Of a stretch of 40,485 nucleotides of DNA, positions 16,098 to 26,300 are shown in pieces. The stretch's first letter is position 1, and every line of letters begins with the position of its first letter. Made by a program: the position numbers and the translations under genes. Origin of the DNA: an uncultured Verrucomicrobiales bacterium (GTDB taxonomy: Bacteria > Verrucomicrobiota > Verrucomicrobiia > Verrucomicrobiales > DEV007). The stretch lies in contig CAJXQE010000015.1 in the NCBI GenBank assembly GCA_913058215.1, forward strand, positions 1 to 40,485. Direction: 5' to 3'. The notes under the pieces are model-generated. The model ran no database searches. It was not told where the DNA came from and saw nothing but the letters and a program-made list of their open reading frames with translations.

Positions 16098-16673
16098 ATG
16101 GACACTTCTCCCGAGATCATCACAGTGGAAACGAGGCGGCAGAGATTCTCGGGCCTCATGCGGGAACATCACCGCGACATACTCACTTTTGCCGGAGCGA
16201 TTGTTCGAAACCGGGAAGGGGCTCAGGATATCGTTCAGGATGCCTTCGTCGCGGCCTGGCGGAATTTTGATCAGTTTGATGAAGATCGGGATTTCGGAGC
16301 CTGGATGCGGGGAATCACCCGGAACAAATGCAAAGACTGGTTTCGGAAAATGAAACGGGTTCCTCTCGCCGACACCGATTTCGTCGAACTGGAAATTGAC
16401 ATGGACGCCTGGCAGAATTTCCGCACCGACAGCGGCAGCGATGTCTTTGAAATGGTCGACGGCTGCCTCCGCAAACTACCCGGGAAATTCCGGGAAGCCG
16501 TTCAGGAATTTTACTTTGAAGATCGCACCGGTGACGAGGCCGCGTCCGGTCTCAATATTTCACCCGCCAACTTTCGCAAACGACTCGAAAGAGCACGCAG
16601 CCTTCTGCACGAATGCCTTTCGCAAAAATCCGAACTTGCTCCAGCAGCTCAACCCATTGAATCCCATGTCTGA
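16098..16673 (+). CDS. ECF-type RNA polymerase sigma factor
   Basis: The 191-residue protein has sigma region 2 (FAGAIVRNREGAQDIVQDAF, then VAAWRNFDQF) and region 4 (KLPGKFREAVQEFYFEDRTG, then a helix-turn-helix with ISPANFRKRLERARSLLHECL). Region 3 is absent, as in group IV (ECF) factors. It redirects RNA polymerase to its own set of promoters. The stop overlaps the start of the vWA protein gene by 8 bases in another frame. That protein has a cytoplasmic N-terminus followed by one membrane helix, so it may act as the membrane-bound sensor or anti-sigma factor. The motif at 16057-16077 suggests autoregulation. Confidence 0.93.
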   Translation: MDTSPEIITVETRRQRFSGLMREHHRDILTFAGAIVRNREGAQDIVQDAFVAAWRNFDQFDEDRDFGAWMRGITRNKCKDWFRKMKRVPLADTDFVELEIDMDAWQNFRTDSGSDVFEMVDGCLRKLPGKFREAVQEFYFEDRTGDEAASGLNISPANFRKRLERARSLLHECLSQKSELAPAAQPIESHV

Positions 16674-19602
16674 TTCCAAATTTACTGATTATACTCCCGG
16701 CGACGATGCTTTGCCGGCCGATGCACTGACTCACTCGCTGCTGGAACAGGCGGCGGCGAATCGCAAAGGCGATGACGAAGATCTCCTCGACCGTGTCGAA
16801 GCGGCGATTGATGCCGATAGCGGCGTTGCAATTCCGATCCCCATCGCGAAAGCAGCCCCGCGACCGTGGAAGACTATTGTTCGATCAGCAGCTGTGGCGG
16901 CGGTGATTATCAGCGCCGGTCTGTTCTGGCTGGTGAATTATCATTTGAAGGGGGCTTCGCTTGTTCCTGTCGGCCTGACTGTTAGTACAGCAAATACCGA
17001 TACCTTATCGGACGATATATCAGGCCGGAAAATGAGTAAGTGGACTCAACAACAAGGCCCGGTAAAAGTGCCCGCCTTGAGCGGCCCGATTGAAGAGCTT
17101 GAAGGGACTGATGCCAGTGGGCTTTACGATCTCAATTTTGAAATTGCAGATACCTCATCCATTGAAAAGATCAAAATTGATGGGAATTCATTAACAAGGG
17201 ACAGAGTAATCCGCAGGGAGATGCCGACCGCGCCCGGTAAGTCAGTTCCCACTTCCCCGCAATCCGATGAATCCTATTCTATCGCTGGCACTGAGAGCTC
17301 AGGCGGTTTTCAATCGAAAGGAGTTTCCGCTGGAGACGTCGTCGTGAAGTCTACCAACAGTGACTTTGTATTCGCTGATCGTAAAAGCGGTTCAGAAGTT
17401 CCGGAGGAGATACGGAAAACCCAGCCCTTCTCGAATCTTTTTTCTGAGAAGAAAAACGGAGATGCAGGTGCGATTGATCAGTCGGGAAATTGGGGAGATA
17501 TCACCTTGGAAGCAGGAGGAGTAATCACGCTTTCGGAGAGCGCTCAGAGGCAGGTGGGGAAGGGTTTGGACGGCGAAGAAGAGGCCGCGAACCGTAACAA
17601 ATCCTTTGCCATGATCGGGCATGGAGGCAGACTGAAGGACCTGACTTCAGGTAAGGTGCCAGACGGCCCTGTTGATTCCCTGAGTACAAAAACATCCTCT
17701 GAGAGTCGAAGCCGGGTGTTGAATTCCAGCCTTTCCAGGAAAGCTCAGGTCGATGCAAAGACGGGAGGGGTATTCGTATCGGAAAATGAACCGGCTGATG
17801 GAGTAGACGGCGAAATGCTCGCGAAAAAGCGAATCCCTACCCGGCGACCAATTGTCCTTTCTTCCGGAGGAAATAGTTCTGTTGGGCAGGCTGGCGGGGG
17901 TGGGGCGGATGCCACCAAAAAGCCGCAAGCAATTACATATAGTGCAACAGGAGTGTCACAGCCCTTGGCCAGTTATACCGGAAGTGGTTCGGTCGACGCG
18001 GAGATGCGGAGGGGTCCCACTAACGAGTCAAAAGTTTCCGGAAATCAGAGCGGGTATTCGGCTTTTGGCAGGACGGCAAGAGAGGGAGGTAGCAGAGGCG
18101 GTGAAGCCCTTGATGGGCGTGTGCGACTCTCTGTCGGCTACGGTGTCACCGGCGGAGTTCCTGCGATCAAATCCAAATCCACACGCTACAACGAACTCAT
18201 CGACAATGAGTGGATGTCTCCCCGCGAAGAGCCACTCTCCACTTTTTCTTCAGATGTCGACACCGCATCGTGGACCAATTTGCGCGGGATGATTCGCTCG
18301 GGTCTTTCCATCGGACAGATTCCAAATGATGCGGTTCGGATCGAGGAAATGATCAACTATTTCGATTGGGAGTATTCGAAACCGAAGGGTGATCATCCTT
18401 TCTCCTTCGCCACAGAAACAGCATCGTGCCCCTGGAACGCTGACCATCAGCTCCTGCGGGTCGGAGTTCAGGGAATGGAGATTTCCAAGAAGAAGCGCCC
18501 CAATTCTAATCTCGTCTTTTTGATCGATGTCTCCGGTTCGATGGACCGGTCGAACAAGTTGGGTCTCGTGAAAAAATCCATCATGGTGCTGGCCGAAGAA
18601 CTTCGGGAAACCGATTGCGTAAGCATGGTCGTCTACGCCGGAGCTGAGGGCCTTGCTCTCCCGGCGACTTCGGGTCGCGATACTGCAGCCATCGCCAATG
18701 CATTGACGAGGCTCAATGCCGGTGGCTCGACCAACGGTGGTGCCGGAATCAAGCTGGCCTATCAAATGGCTAAAGAGAACTTTATCGAAGGAGGAGTCAA
18801 CCGGGTCATCCTGTGCACAGATGGCGACTTCAATGTCGGAATCACAGGAAATGAGTCCCTGGTCAAAATGGTCGAAAGCCGTGCCAAGGATGGCGTTTTT
18901 CTGAGCGTGTTAGGATATGGTAATGACAATCTCAATGACAGCATGCTCGAAGAGATTACCAACAAAGGGAATGGAAACTACTTCTTCATCGACAGTCTCG
19001 CGGAAGCCCGCAAGGTACTGCTGCGCGATCTCATGGGAACGCTGGTTACCATTGCCAAGGATGTGAAGATTCAGATCGAATTCAATCCGGCCAAGGTCGA
19101 CGGATACCGCCTTATCGGATACGCGAACCGCAAACTCAAAGCTGAGGATTTCGCGAATGACAAAGTCGATGCCGGTGAAGTTGGATCGGGACATTCGGTG
19201 ACCGCCATTTACGAAATCATTCCTGCTGGTGTGGGGATGAAGGGCGTTGATGATCTTCGTTATCAGAAAGCATCGAAACCGAAGCAGGAGTTGGAACTGG
19301 TCGAGAGTAAGGAGCTGGCTCTTTTGAAGCTTCGCTACAAACGACCTGACAGCGATGTCTCGACTCCAATCGAGCAGGTCATCGTTCCGGTGGATACCAA
19401 GTGGGAAAAGGCAACAGGTGACTTCCGTTTTGCATCAGCAGTTTCGCTCTTCGGCCTGATTCTGCGGGATCATGAAAGCGCCAGTGAGGCCTCTCTTGAT
19501 GACGTAGTCCGGCTCGCCGAAAGCGGCAAAGGAAACGATCCTCTCGGCTATCGGTCCGAGTTTATTGATCTTGTGAAAATCCTGAAAGCGGCGAAGAACT
19601 GA
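16666..19602 (+). CDS. Membrane-anchored vWA-domain protein (YfbK-like), possible anti-sigma partner
   Basis: From the ATG at 16666 the protein has 978 residues. A cytoplasmic segment of about 70 residues is followed by one membrane helix (71-91). A low-complexity Ser/Gly/Lys-rich region runs to about 480. The YfbK-type N-terminal von Willebrand module starts at about 515 (NEWMSPREEPLSTFSSDVDT). The vWA domain has the metal site DVSGSMDRS (Asp621), the GGSTNGGAGI segment and LCTDGDFNVG; a C-terminal DUF3520-like domain closes it. The MIDAS motif (DxSxS) is intact. The outer vWA domain should bind a protein ligand through a divalent metal. Overlap with the ECF gene suggests the inner segment controls the sigma factor, although no canonical zinc anti-sigma motif is visible. 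An upstream in-frame extension inside the sigma gene is rejected. Confidence 0.85.
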   Translation: MSDSKFTDYTPGDDALPADALTHSLLEQAAANRKGDDEDLLDRVEAAIDADSGVAIPIPIAKAAPRPWKTIVRSAAVAAVIISAGLFWLVNYHLKGASLVPVGLTVSTANTDTLSDDISGRKMSKWTQQQGPVKVPALSGPIEELEGTDASGLYDLNFEIADTSSIEKIKIDGNSLTRDRVIRREMPTAPGKSVPTSPQSDESYSIAGTESSGGFQSKGVSAGDVVVKSTNSDFVFADRKSGSEVPEEIRKTQPFSNLFSEKKNGDAGAIDQSGNWGDITLEAGGVITLSESAQRQVGKGLDGEEEAANRNKSFAMIGHGGRLKDLTSGKVPDGPVDSLSTKTSSESRSRVLNSSLSRKAQVDAKTGGVFVSENEPADGVDGEMLAKKRIPTRRPIVLSSGGNSSVGQAGGGGADATKKPQAITYSATGVSQPLASYTGSGSVDAEMRRGPTNESKVSGNQSGYSAFGRTAREGGSRGGEALDGRVRLSVGYGVTGGVPAIKSKSTRYNELIDNEWMSPREEPLSTFSSDVDTASWTNLRGMIRSGLSIGQIPNDAVRIEEMINYFDWEYSKPKGDHPFSFATETASCPWNADHQLLRVGVQGMEISKKKRPNSNLVFLIDVSGSMDRSNKLGLVKKSIMVLAEELRETDCVSMVVYAGAEGLALPATSGRDTAAIANALTRLNAGGSTNGGAGIKLAYQMAKENFIEGGVNRVILCTDGDFNVGITGNESLVKMVESRAKDGVFLSVLGYGNDNLNDSMLEEITNKGNGNYFFIDSLAEARKVLLRDLMGTLVTIAKDVKIQIEFNPAKVDGYRLIGYANRKLKAEDFANDKVDAGEVGSGHSVTAIYEIIPAGVGMKGVDDLRYQKASKPKQELELVESKELALLKLRYKRPDSDVSTPIEQVIVPVDTKWEKATGDFRFASAVSLFGLILRDHESASEASLDDVVRLAESGKGNDPLGYRSEFIDLVKILKAAKN

Positions 19603-19624
19603 GGCAGGGTGTCGGCGCTGTGCT

Positions 19625-21253
19625 TCAGTCGATTCCGGGCCCGAGGCCTCTCGGTAGCTGCCCGGTCAAAATCGCGACGATGAGGGCTCCTTCGAGGGGG
19701 TGGAGATTCCGGAGTATCTCTGTGAGGAGGCCGAGTTTTGCCATGGCTCCGCTCGGATTTTCCAGGGAGAGGAAAAACTGATGGACCTCGAGAATGCTGT
19801 GCCCCCGGAAATTTGTTTTCCCTGAGAGGATTGGATGAGCGCTGGTCGCTGCGTCGGCTTTCGACGGGCAGATTTGTCGAAACTCTCCCAGGCTCAGGTC
19901 CGATACCTCAAGTAAGGATCGGCGCACCACGGACCATTCGACGAGACTGATTTTTCCATGTAGCCACGCCTTCACTGTGCGGCGTTTTTCAGGATCGAGG
20001 CCGGACAAATACTTCTGAAGGATTTTTTCTTTTGCCGGTTTGCCAATGGCCAGATCGGCTGCTCTGATTGTTCGCGTAAATTCTCCAAATTCGGAATCGG
20101 GCAGGCTGTCTTCGGACTCAAGAGGGTGCAATCGATGAGCCAGGCCGGTTGAATCGTCGAAGTCCAATTCCGATTGAGCGGATTCTTCGAGAGGTCGTGC
20201 CTCGATGCCACGGGCGCGAAGGTCGCGGGCGAATTCATTGACGGAGCCATGAATAGTCAGAACCAGCGAGGGATTGACCATTTCTACAAATCGATGCAGA
20301 TCGTCGTAGTCGGCATGATCGGAAAGAGGGAAAACTTCGTCAGCCCGATATCGATATTTGGCGCTGGAGTCGACGCCCCACCCTGTGACCATGGCAATGC
20401 GAAACTGCTTTCGAAATTTTTGAACTGCGTCGCTTTTCATTGCGTTTGGCGGAATGACAAGGACATGGTTCTCCGGTGATCGATTGTCCGGTGAAAATTC
20501 CGTGCAGGCAGGGAGTTGGAATCCTAATTCGGCAACGACTTTGTTCATTTTTGCAACGGAGGGATGGACTTGGAATTCCAAGCTCGGAACGAGGTGATGC
20601 AGAGCCATCAGGACTTCCTGGGCTTTCCCCAGGGAATAGGCGAGGAAAACCGGGATTTTCCCGTTTTCAATGGAATTGACTGCAAACTGTGCCATCCGGC
20701 TGTGGGTTTCATCCGACGGCGGCAATCGAAATTTAGGCAAGCCGAAGGTGGTCTCCATGATGAGAGTATCTGCCTGTTCCGCTTGGCATTTTTCCGCCGA
20801 AAAACCGGGGCGAAGTTTGAAGTCGCCGGTGTGAAGAAGGGAGGCACCGTCTTCCTGTCTCGTGATGTGAAGCATGGATGATCCCGCAATATGGCCGGCA
20901 GGGAGCATCTTGATTTCAAAGCCGTTTTTGAGGTCGTGAATTTCTCCGAATTCCAAGCCGAGAAACTCTGATTTGCGGGCATTGAATCGAGCCTCAACAA
21001 TCCTCTGATTCGCTGCGGAAGTAATGATTTTACCGTGCGTTGCGAAGTGATCGGCATGAGCGTGAGAGACGAAAGCAATGTCCCGCGGCCGGTGGGGGTC
21101 CAACCACAATTCCGCTTCGGGAAGAAAGGTATCCCCGATGGAATTGACCAGAATCTGTTTTTCCTGTTCGGACATGTGCGCCGGAAAGGTTACGGCGAAA
21201 ACGTCGCCGGAGTGAGGAAAAGATTGCATCGTCTCTGATGGGTTGATAATCAA
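19625..21253 (-). CDS. Ligase-associated beta-CASP exonuclease fused to a ligase N-terminal-like domain
   Basis: The first 360 or so of 542 residues are a metallo-beta-lactamase/beta-CASP nuclease: SHAHADH at 63-69, HTGD at 141-144, and the beta-CASP motif FPLSDHADYDDL. Family members are DNA exonucleases (also annotated as RNA-processing) encoded beside ATP-dependent DNA ligases in repair. Residues about 385-542 resemble the N-terminal DNA-binding domain of such ligases (for example AKLGLLTEILRNLHPLEGAL, then VAILTGQLPRG). The frame stops where the adenylation domain with its KxDG lysine would follow, and only 22 bases separate the stop from the convergent vWA gene. The start is uncertain: TTG at 21253 has GAGG 8 bases before it, while ATG at 21229 or 21175 would also keep the nuclease core. 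Confidence 0.82.
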   Translation of the reverse strand: MIINPSETMQSFPHSGDVFAVTFPAHMSEQEKQILVNSIGDTFLPEAELWLDPHRPRDIAFVSHAHADHFATHGKIITSAANQRIVEARFNARKSEFLGLEFGEIHDLKNGFEIKMLPAGHIAGSSMLHITRQEDGASLLHTGDFKLRPGFSAEKCQAEQADTLIMETTFGLPKFRLPPSDETHSRMAQFAVNSIENGKIPVFLAYSLGKAQEVLMALHHLVPSLEFQVHPSVAKMNKVVAELGFQLPACTEFSPDNRSPENHVLVIPPNAMKSDAVQKFRKQFRIAMVTGWGVDSSAKYRYRADEVFPLSDHADYDDLHRFVEMVNPSLVLTIHGSVNEFARDLRARGIEARPLEESAQSELDFDDSTGLAHRLHPLESEDSLPDSEFGEFTRTIRAADLAIGKPAKEKILQKYLSGLDPEKRRTVKAWLHGKISLVEWSVVRRSLLEVSDLSLGEFRQICPSKADAATSAHPILSGKTNFRGHSILEVHQFFLSLENPSGAMAKLGLLTEILRNLHPLEGALIVAILTGQLPRGLGPGID

Positions 21254-21348
21254 AGGAGGTACCTCTACCGTGCTATCCTGTTGCGCTATGCTGACGCTCC
21301 ATCAAAGGGTCCGGTTGAGGCCTTGTATTTTACATTCCTGAATTTTTG

Positions 21349-23226
21349 ATGATGAAATTTCTCGCTCTATTCCTTTGTTTTTCCCCATTCTTTTTGTCGG
21401 CGGAGGGTAAAGGTCCGAATTTTGTATGGATCGTTTCGGAAGACAATTCCAAACACTACCTCAAGCTTTTTGATGAGAGGGGAACGGAAACTCCGAACAT
21501 CGCGAAACTGGCCGAAAACGGGTTGATCTTTTCCCGCGCGTTTTCCAACGCCCCTGTCTGTTCAGTAGCCAGAACGACACTCGCTACCGGTTGTTACGCT
21601 CCGCGGATCGGAACGCACTATCATCGGAGGAGTAAGCTGGCTGAGATGCCTGAGGGTTTGAAGATGTTTGCGGCCTATCTCAGGGACGCGGGTTACTACA
21701 CCACGAACAATTCAAAAAAGGATTACAATGCGGTCGAAGGAACGGGAGTCTGGGACGAATCTTCGGGAAAGGCGGACTGGCGGAATCGACCTAAACCGGA
21801 GCAGTCGTTTTTCCACATGCAGTCTCATGGCGAGTCACACGAAGGGCGGCTCCATTTTTCTGAGGAACAATATAAAACGCAAAAGACGGAGACGGATCCG
21901 GCCACGACGCCTCTGCAGGAATATTTCCCCGACACCGATTTGTTTCGCTACACCGCTGCAAAATACCGGGATGATCACAAGAAGATCGACAATATCGTCG
22001 GGAAAACGGTCGAAAAGCTCCGTGAGGACGGGCTTCTCGAGGACACCTTCATCTTTTATTTTGGAGACCACGGGGGAGTGCTTCCGCGGAGTAAGGGATA
22101 CATTTATGAGTCCGGGGTGCACGTGCCTTTGGTAGTTCGCGTTCCGGAGAAGTGGAAACATCTCGTCGATGCCCAGCGCGGAGACACTGTGAACGGCTTT
22201 GTCAGTTTTATTGATTTTGGTCCTACCCTGCTGAAACTGGCTGGACTTGAGGTTCCTAAGCAGATGGACGGAGTTCCTTTTCTCGGAAATGGAGTTTCCA
22301 TGGATGAGGTGAATAAAAGGGATACGGTTTTTTCCCACGCCGATCGTTTTGACGAGAAATACGACATGGTCCGGGCTGTGCGGATTGGAAAGTGGAAATA
22401 TATTCGTAACTACCAGCCGTTTTATCCGGATGGACTGCAGAACAATTATCGCTACAAAATGCTGGCGTATCAGGAGTGGCGGACACTTTTTAAAGAGAGA
22501 AAGCTAGGCTCATCGCAACGACTTTTCTTCGAGGCGAAGCAGGTTGAGGCTTTGTATGATTTGGAATCGGATCCTGACGAGGTCAATAATCTCGCCGGAG
22601 AGAGTGCCCATCAGGATCGATTGATGGCGATGAGAGAAACTCTGCAGGAAAAAGTGAAGAGTCTGCCGGACCTGGGATTTTTCCCCGAAAGTGTTCTCTA
22701 CGATGAAGCGATGAACAATCCTGTGGAATTTGGGCGGAAGAATCGCGATCGAATTGCACAAATGCTTGAAGCTGCGGATCTTGCACTGCAAAGCTATGAA
22801 GAAATTGAAGAATCACTGGAGGAGGCTCTCGGTTCCAGTGATCCCATGATCCGGTATTGGGCAGCGAATACATGCACCAGTCTTGGCGAGGCGGCATCGG
22901 ACATGGTTGAGAAAGCAGAAACGCTGCTGAAAGACGAGAATCTTTTGGTAAGGGTGAAGACTGCTGAGTTTCTGGCTGAGGTGAAGCAGCAAGATCCCCG
23001 CTCCACTTTTACAGAGGTCTTGAATACCACACAGAATCCTGTGGAGGCGTTGATCACATTGAATTCTGTCGTTTATTTACAGGATCACGGAGCAATTTCC
23101 TACCCGCTCGATCCAGCGAATCTGAAGATGAAGGTGGATGACGGTGAAGTGTATCGTCGTATTGCCTACCTGAATGGTAATCCGAATCCCCCAAAACCGG
23201 GGAAAAAGAAGAAAAAGAAGGGCTAA
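21349..23226 (+). CDS. Exported sulfatase (arylsulfatase/heparan N-sulfatase type)
   Basis: The start is placed at ATG 21349; a TTG three bases earlier is in frame and a second ATG follows. The 625-residue protein has a signal peptide (FLALFLCFSPFFLSA). The sulfatase N-terminal block reads NFVWIVSEDN and the active-site box APVCSVARTTLATGCYAPR, where Cys71 would become formylglycine. The box has Val where the textbook C-x-P-S-R motif has Pro. A second metal and substrate block is YFGDHGGVLPRSKGYIYESG. Residues about 480-580 look like HEAT-type helical repeats, and the protein ends in a run of lysines. It would desulfate polysaccharide or glycan outside the cytoplasm. No maturase gene was recognised here; the FGE-fold protein at 10554-12563 lacks the catalytic cysteines. 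Confidence 0.9.
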   Translation: MMKFLALFLCFSPFFLSAEGKGPNFVWIVSEDNSKHYLKLFDERGTETPNIAKLAENGLIFSRAFSNAPVCSVARTTLATGCYAPRIGTHYHRRSKLAEMPEGLKMFAAYLRDAGYYTTNNSKKDYNAVEGTGVWDESSGKADWRNRPKPEQSFFHMQSHGESHEGRLHFSEEQYKTQKTETDPATTPLQEYFPDTDLFRYTAAKYRDDHKKIDNIVGKTVEKLREDGLLEDTFIFYFGDHGGVLPRSKGYIYESGVHVPLVVRVPEKWKHLVDAQRGDTVNGFVSFIDFGPTLLKLAGLEVPKQMDGVPFLGNGVSMDEVNKRDTVFSHADRFDEKYDMVRAVRIGKWKYIRNYQPFYPDGLQNNYRYKMLAYQEWRTLFKERKLGSSQRLFFEAKQVEALYDLESDPDEVNNLAGESAHQDRLMAMRETLQEKVKSLPDLGFFPESVLYDEAMNNPVEFGRKNRDRIAQMLEAADLALQSYEEIEESLEEALGSSDPMIRYWAANTCTSLGEAASDMVEKAETLLKDENLLVRVKTAEFLAEVKQQDPRSTFTEVLNTTQNPVEALITLNSVVYLQDHGAISYPLDPANLKMKVDDGEVYRRIAYLNGNPNPPKPGKKKKKKG

Positions 23227-23243
23227 ATCCTTTCTTCAGTCTG

Positions 23244-23267
23244 GAAAATCTAATTTTTTGGATTTTC
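23244..23267 (+). terminator. Weak AT-rich hairpin after the sulfatase gene
   Basis: GAAAATC (23244-23250) and GATTTTC (23261-23267) are complementary, and the loop between them contains six T. The stem has only two G-C pairs and no T-run follows it, so termination is uncertain. It lies 17 bases after the sulfatase stop. Confidence 0.3.
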
Positions 23268-23335
23268 TGTGATTTAAGTTCGGGGCTTTTGCCCATAGTG
23301 CCTCGACAATCAATCGTTTTTGGTTCAGTATTATC

Positions 23336-23356
23336 TTGTCACAATTTTCTGATCTC
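23336..23356 (+). promoter_or_regulatory. Shared motif TTGTCACAA-N5-TGATCTC before the metalloprotease gene
   Basis: All 16 defined bases match the motif upstream of the ECF sigma gene at 16057-16077, with the same 5-base spacing. It lies 41 bases before the ATG at 23398. A short inverted repeat (TCTCGC, 7 bases, GCGAGA; 23353-23371) overlaps its right end. This makes the protease gene a candidate target of the ECF factor or of a regulator shared by both; this is inference. Confidence 0.45.
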
Positions 23357-23397
23357 GCGTCAATTGCGAGAGCAGATTGCTTTATTTCCCTCATTCT

Positions 23398-26300
23398 ATG
23401 AATTCCCGAATATTTTCCATCGCCACAGCTCTTGTTATCGCGGTTGCTGTTTTGCTAGTTTTAAAAGGTTACGACCGGGACAAGGGCAGTGATTCTCCCG
23501 GAGTCCGGGAGACGGAAGTCGCGAGTGTCTTGCCTTCTTCGGAAAATGGATCGGTTGCGACGGAAGAAGTCGTTGAATCGGATATTCATTCGGACGAGGT
23601 CAATTCATCTGTTTCTGTGGTAACAAAAAAAGCAGAGCCTCTGGACGAAATCGAGAAATCTAAGGGGAAATCGATTACGATGGAACCGGGAGTGAATAAA
23701 AGCGGGGAACGGACTTTTGCTTCACTGGCCAGATTTGGAAAAGCAGAAATTCCTGCAGGGATTTTTGATGTTTTATACGAAGCGGAAAAAGGAGATACCG
23801 TCACCATTTCCGAAGAGCCGCCCTTGTCAGGGATCGTTTCGATGAAGGAGGCGAAGGAGGGCGCAGGCAAAGTGATCGGCGTTTCTCTCGATTTGTTTGC
23901 TCATTCTTCTTTGTTTCTGGCACAGGATCCGGAGGGCCTTGTGACCGGCTCGATCACGCAGAAGGACAGCCCCGTCGCCTTCGAAATTACGATGGCGGAC
24001 AAAGATGCTGACAAAGTTTTGCTCGAAAGAAAAGCGATCGATGATTTGATCTGTGCGAAAGTGGAACATGGTGCTGCCGCGGTAGGATTGATTCCAGCGC
24101 CGGACAACGGTGAAGAGGAAGCATCAGAAGGAGAGGGCGATCCTCAGGGAGTGATTCCTACTCTCAACAGCTTGCCGGGTGCCGCACGGGTGATCTATCT
24201 GGACTTTGATGGTGAGACGGTCACAGGTTCAAGCTGGAACACGATCAATGGTCGGGACGGAAGTCCGATCAATGCTGCTGCCTACGGAAACCAAAATAAC
24301 ATTCAGGGGATCTGGGAAGTGATGGCGGAGGATTTCGCGCCTTTCAATGTAAACGTGACGACTCAACGCTCCGTGTTTAACAACGCCAGTTCCGCAAACC
24401 GTTGCATGGTGATTTTTACTCCGACGACGGACTTTTACCCGGGAGCTGGTGGTGTCGCCTATCTGAATTCATACGGAAGCAACTCCAACTACATGTGTTG
24501 GGTGTTCAACGCCGGTTTGAATGGAGCTTCGGAGGCAGGTAGTCACGAGGCGGGGCACCAGCTCGGATTGGGGCACGATGCTACCAGTAGCGCGTCGTAT
24601 TACGGCGGCCACACTCACTCTTCCGGAGTGGAATGGGGACCTATTATGGGTGCGAGTTATGGTCAACACATTGTTCAATGGTCGAAAGGGGAATACCCTG
24701 ATGCAAATAACCAGCAAGATGATTTGGTGAGGATTACTCAGGATCTTCCTTATCGGACAGATGATTACGGGAACACGACGGGCAGTCCGTCAATCATTAC
24801 GGCCGGTAGCGCCAGAGCATTTACGCGAAACGGGATTATCGAGCGAACCAGTGATGTCGATATGTTCCGTCTTACGACTAATAAGGCGGGAGCAATAACG
24901 CTTTCGGCGGCGACGATCTCTAATTATCGCGATCTCGATATTCGCTTAAGGTTGTTGAATTCATCCGGGGGAGTTATTCAATCCAACAATCCAACTGGTG
25001 GACCTGGAAGTAATCCGTGGAGTGCCTCCATCAATTCGGGCAGCAACCCTGCCGGCACCTATTACATTGAGGTGAGTGGTGTTGGGCTTGGAACGGGATT
25101 GACCGGTTACACTGATTACGGCAGTCTCGGTCAATATACGCTCACGGGAACCTATGCGCACAGTGATATTCCTTCCCCTCCGACAGGTCTTACGGCAGCC
25201 GACAATACTACGGCGCTGGGGATCGCTGTGACATGGGATTCGCTTCAGGACGCGACTGGATATCGATTGTACTTCAATACAAGCAACGCTTCCGGCAGCG
25301 CCACTCTGCTTACGGATACTGCAGGAACGAGTTTTACCCACACGAGTGGAACGGTTCCGGAGACGACGTATTACTACTGGCTCAAAGCGTACAATGCAGT
25401 TGGAGAGTCCGGCTTCAGTGCTGTTGAGACGGGTTCCAGGGCATTGCCCTTACCCGACGTGCCTTCTGGTTTGAGCGCTACCGACAGAACGAATTCGAAT
25501 TACATTCGAGTGACCTGGTCGGCGGCCTCCTGGGCTTCGGGATACAAATTGTATCGCAATACCTCCAACAGCACCAGCGGGGGGCAGCTGATCCAGACTC
25601 TCAGTGGCGGTGCAACGGTCGCTTACAATGACACCTCTCCAACGCCGGAAACGAATTATTACTATTATGTAACCAGCACCAATACGAGTGGTGAGTCGGG
25701 TTTCAGTAATATTGATGTAGGGGTGAGAAGATCACCTCTGCCTGACAGACCCGACGGTGTTACTGCGACGGATGGCACCTCCAATGTCTACACGGAAGTA
25801 ACCTGGAATGCCGTTTCGAATGTCACGGGCTATCGCATCTATCGCCATACTGCCTCGAATGGTGCTGGTTCGTTTTTGGCGAATTCACCGACCACCAGTT
25901 ATCAAGACACCAGTGGAGTTGGTGGCACGACCTACTACTACTATGTTTACGCATACAACAATGATGGAAACTCCCCTGCGAGTCTGCGTGATGCTGGTTT
26001 TCGTGAGGTAGCCCCACCGAATGCTCCCGGTGGCGTAACTGTCGAGAAAGGTCTGTCCGGCACCAGTGTTAAGGTTTCCTGGGATGGAACTGCGGAAACT
26101 ACGCAATATCAGGTGTTTCGTGGCTTTACCGATTCTCCGAATGAAGCGTTTTATCTTGGGAATACTACGGGCAACCTTTTCTTTCGAGATTACTCCGCGC
26201 TCGATGGCAGGACATACTTCTATTTTGTGAAAGCGATTAACAGCGCTGGTTCTTCTTCTTTCGATACAGGTGACTACGGGCATACTACGGCGGAATCACT

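Noticed and set aside
16396-16665. Extension of the vWA protein upstream into the sigma factor gene
   Set aside because: The extra 90 residues are an out-of-frame reading of the sigma gene. ATG 16666 gives a sensible cytoplasmic N-terminus and the usual short overlap.
25166-26300. Possible recent tandem DNA repeat in the FN3 region of the protease
   Set aside because: The four modules are similar only at the protein level; the DNA has diverged, so this is an old domain array and not an unstable repeat.
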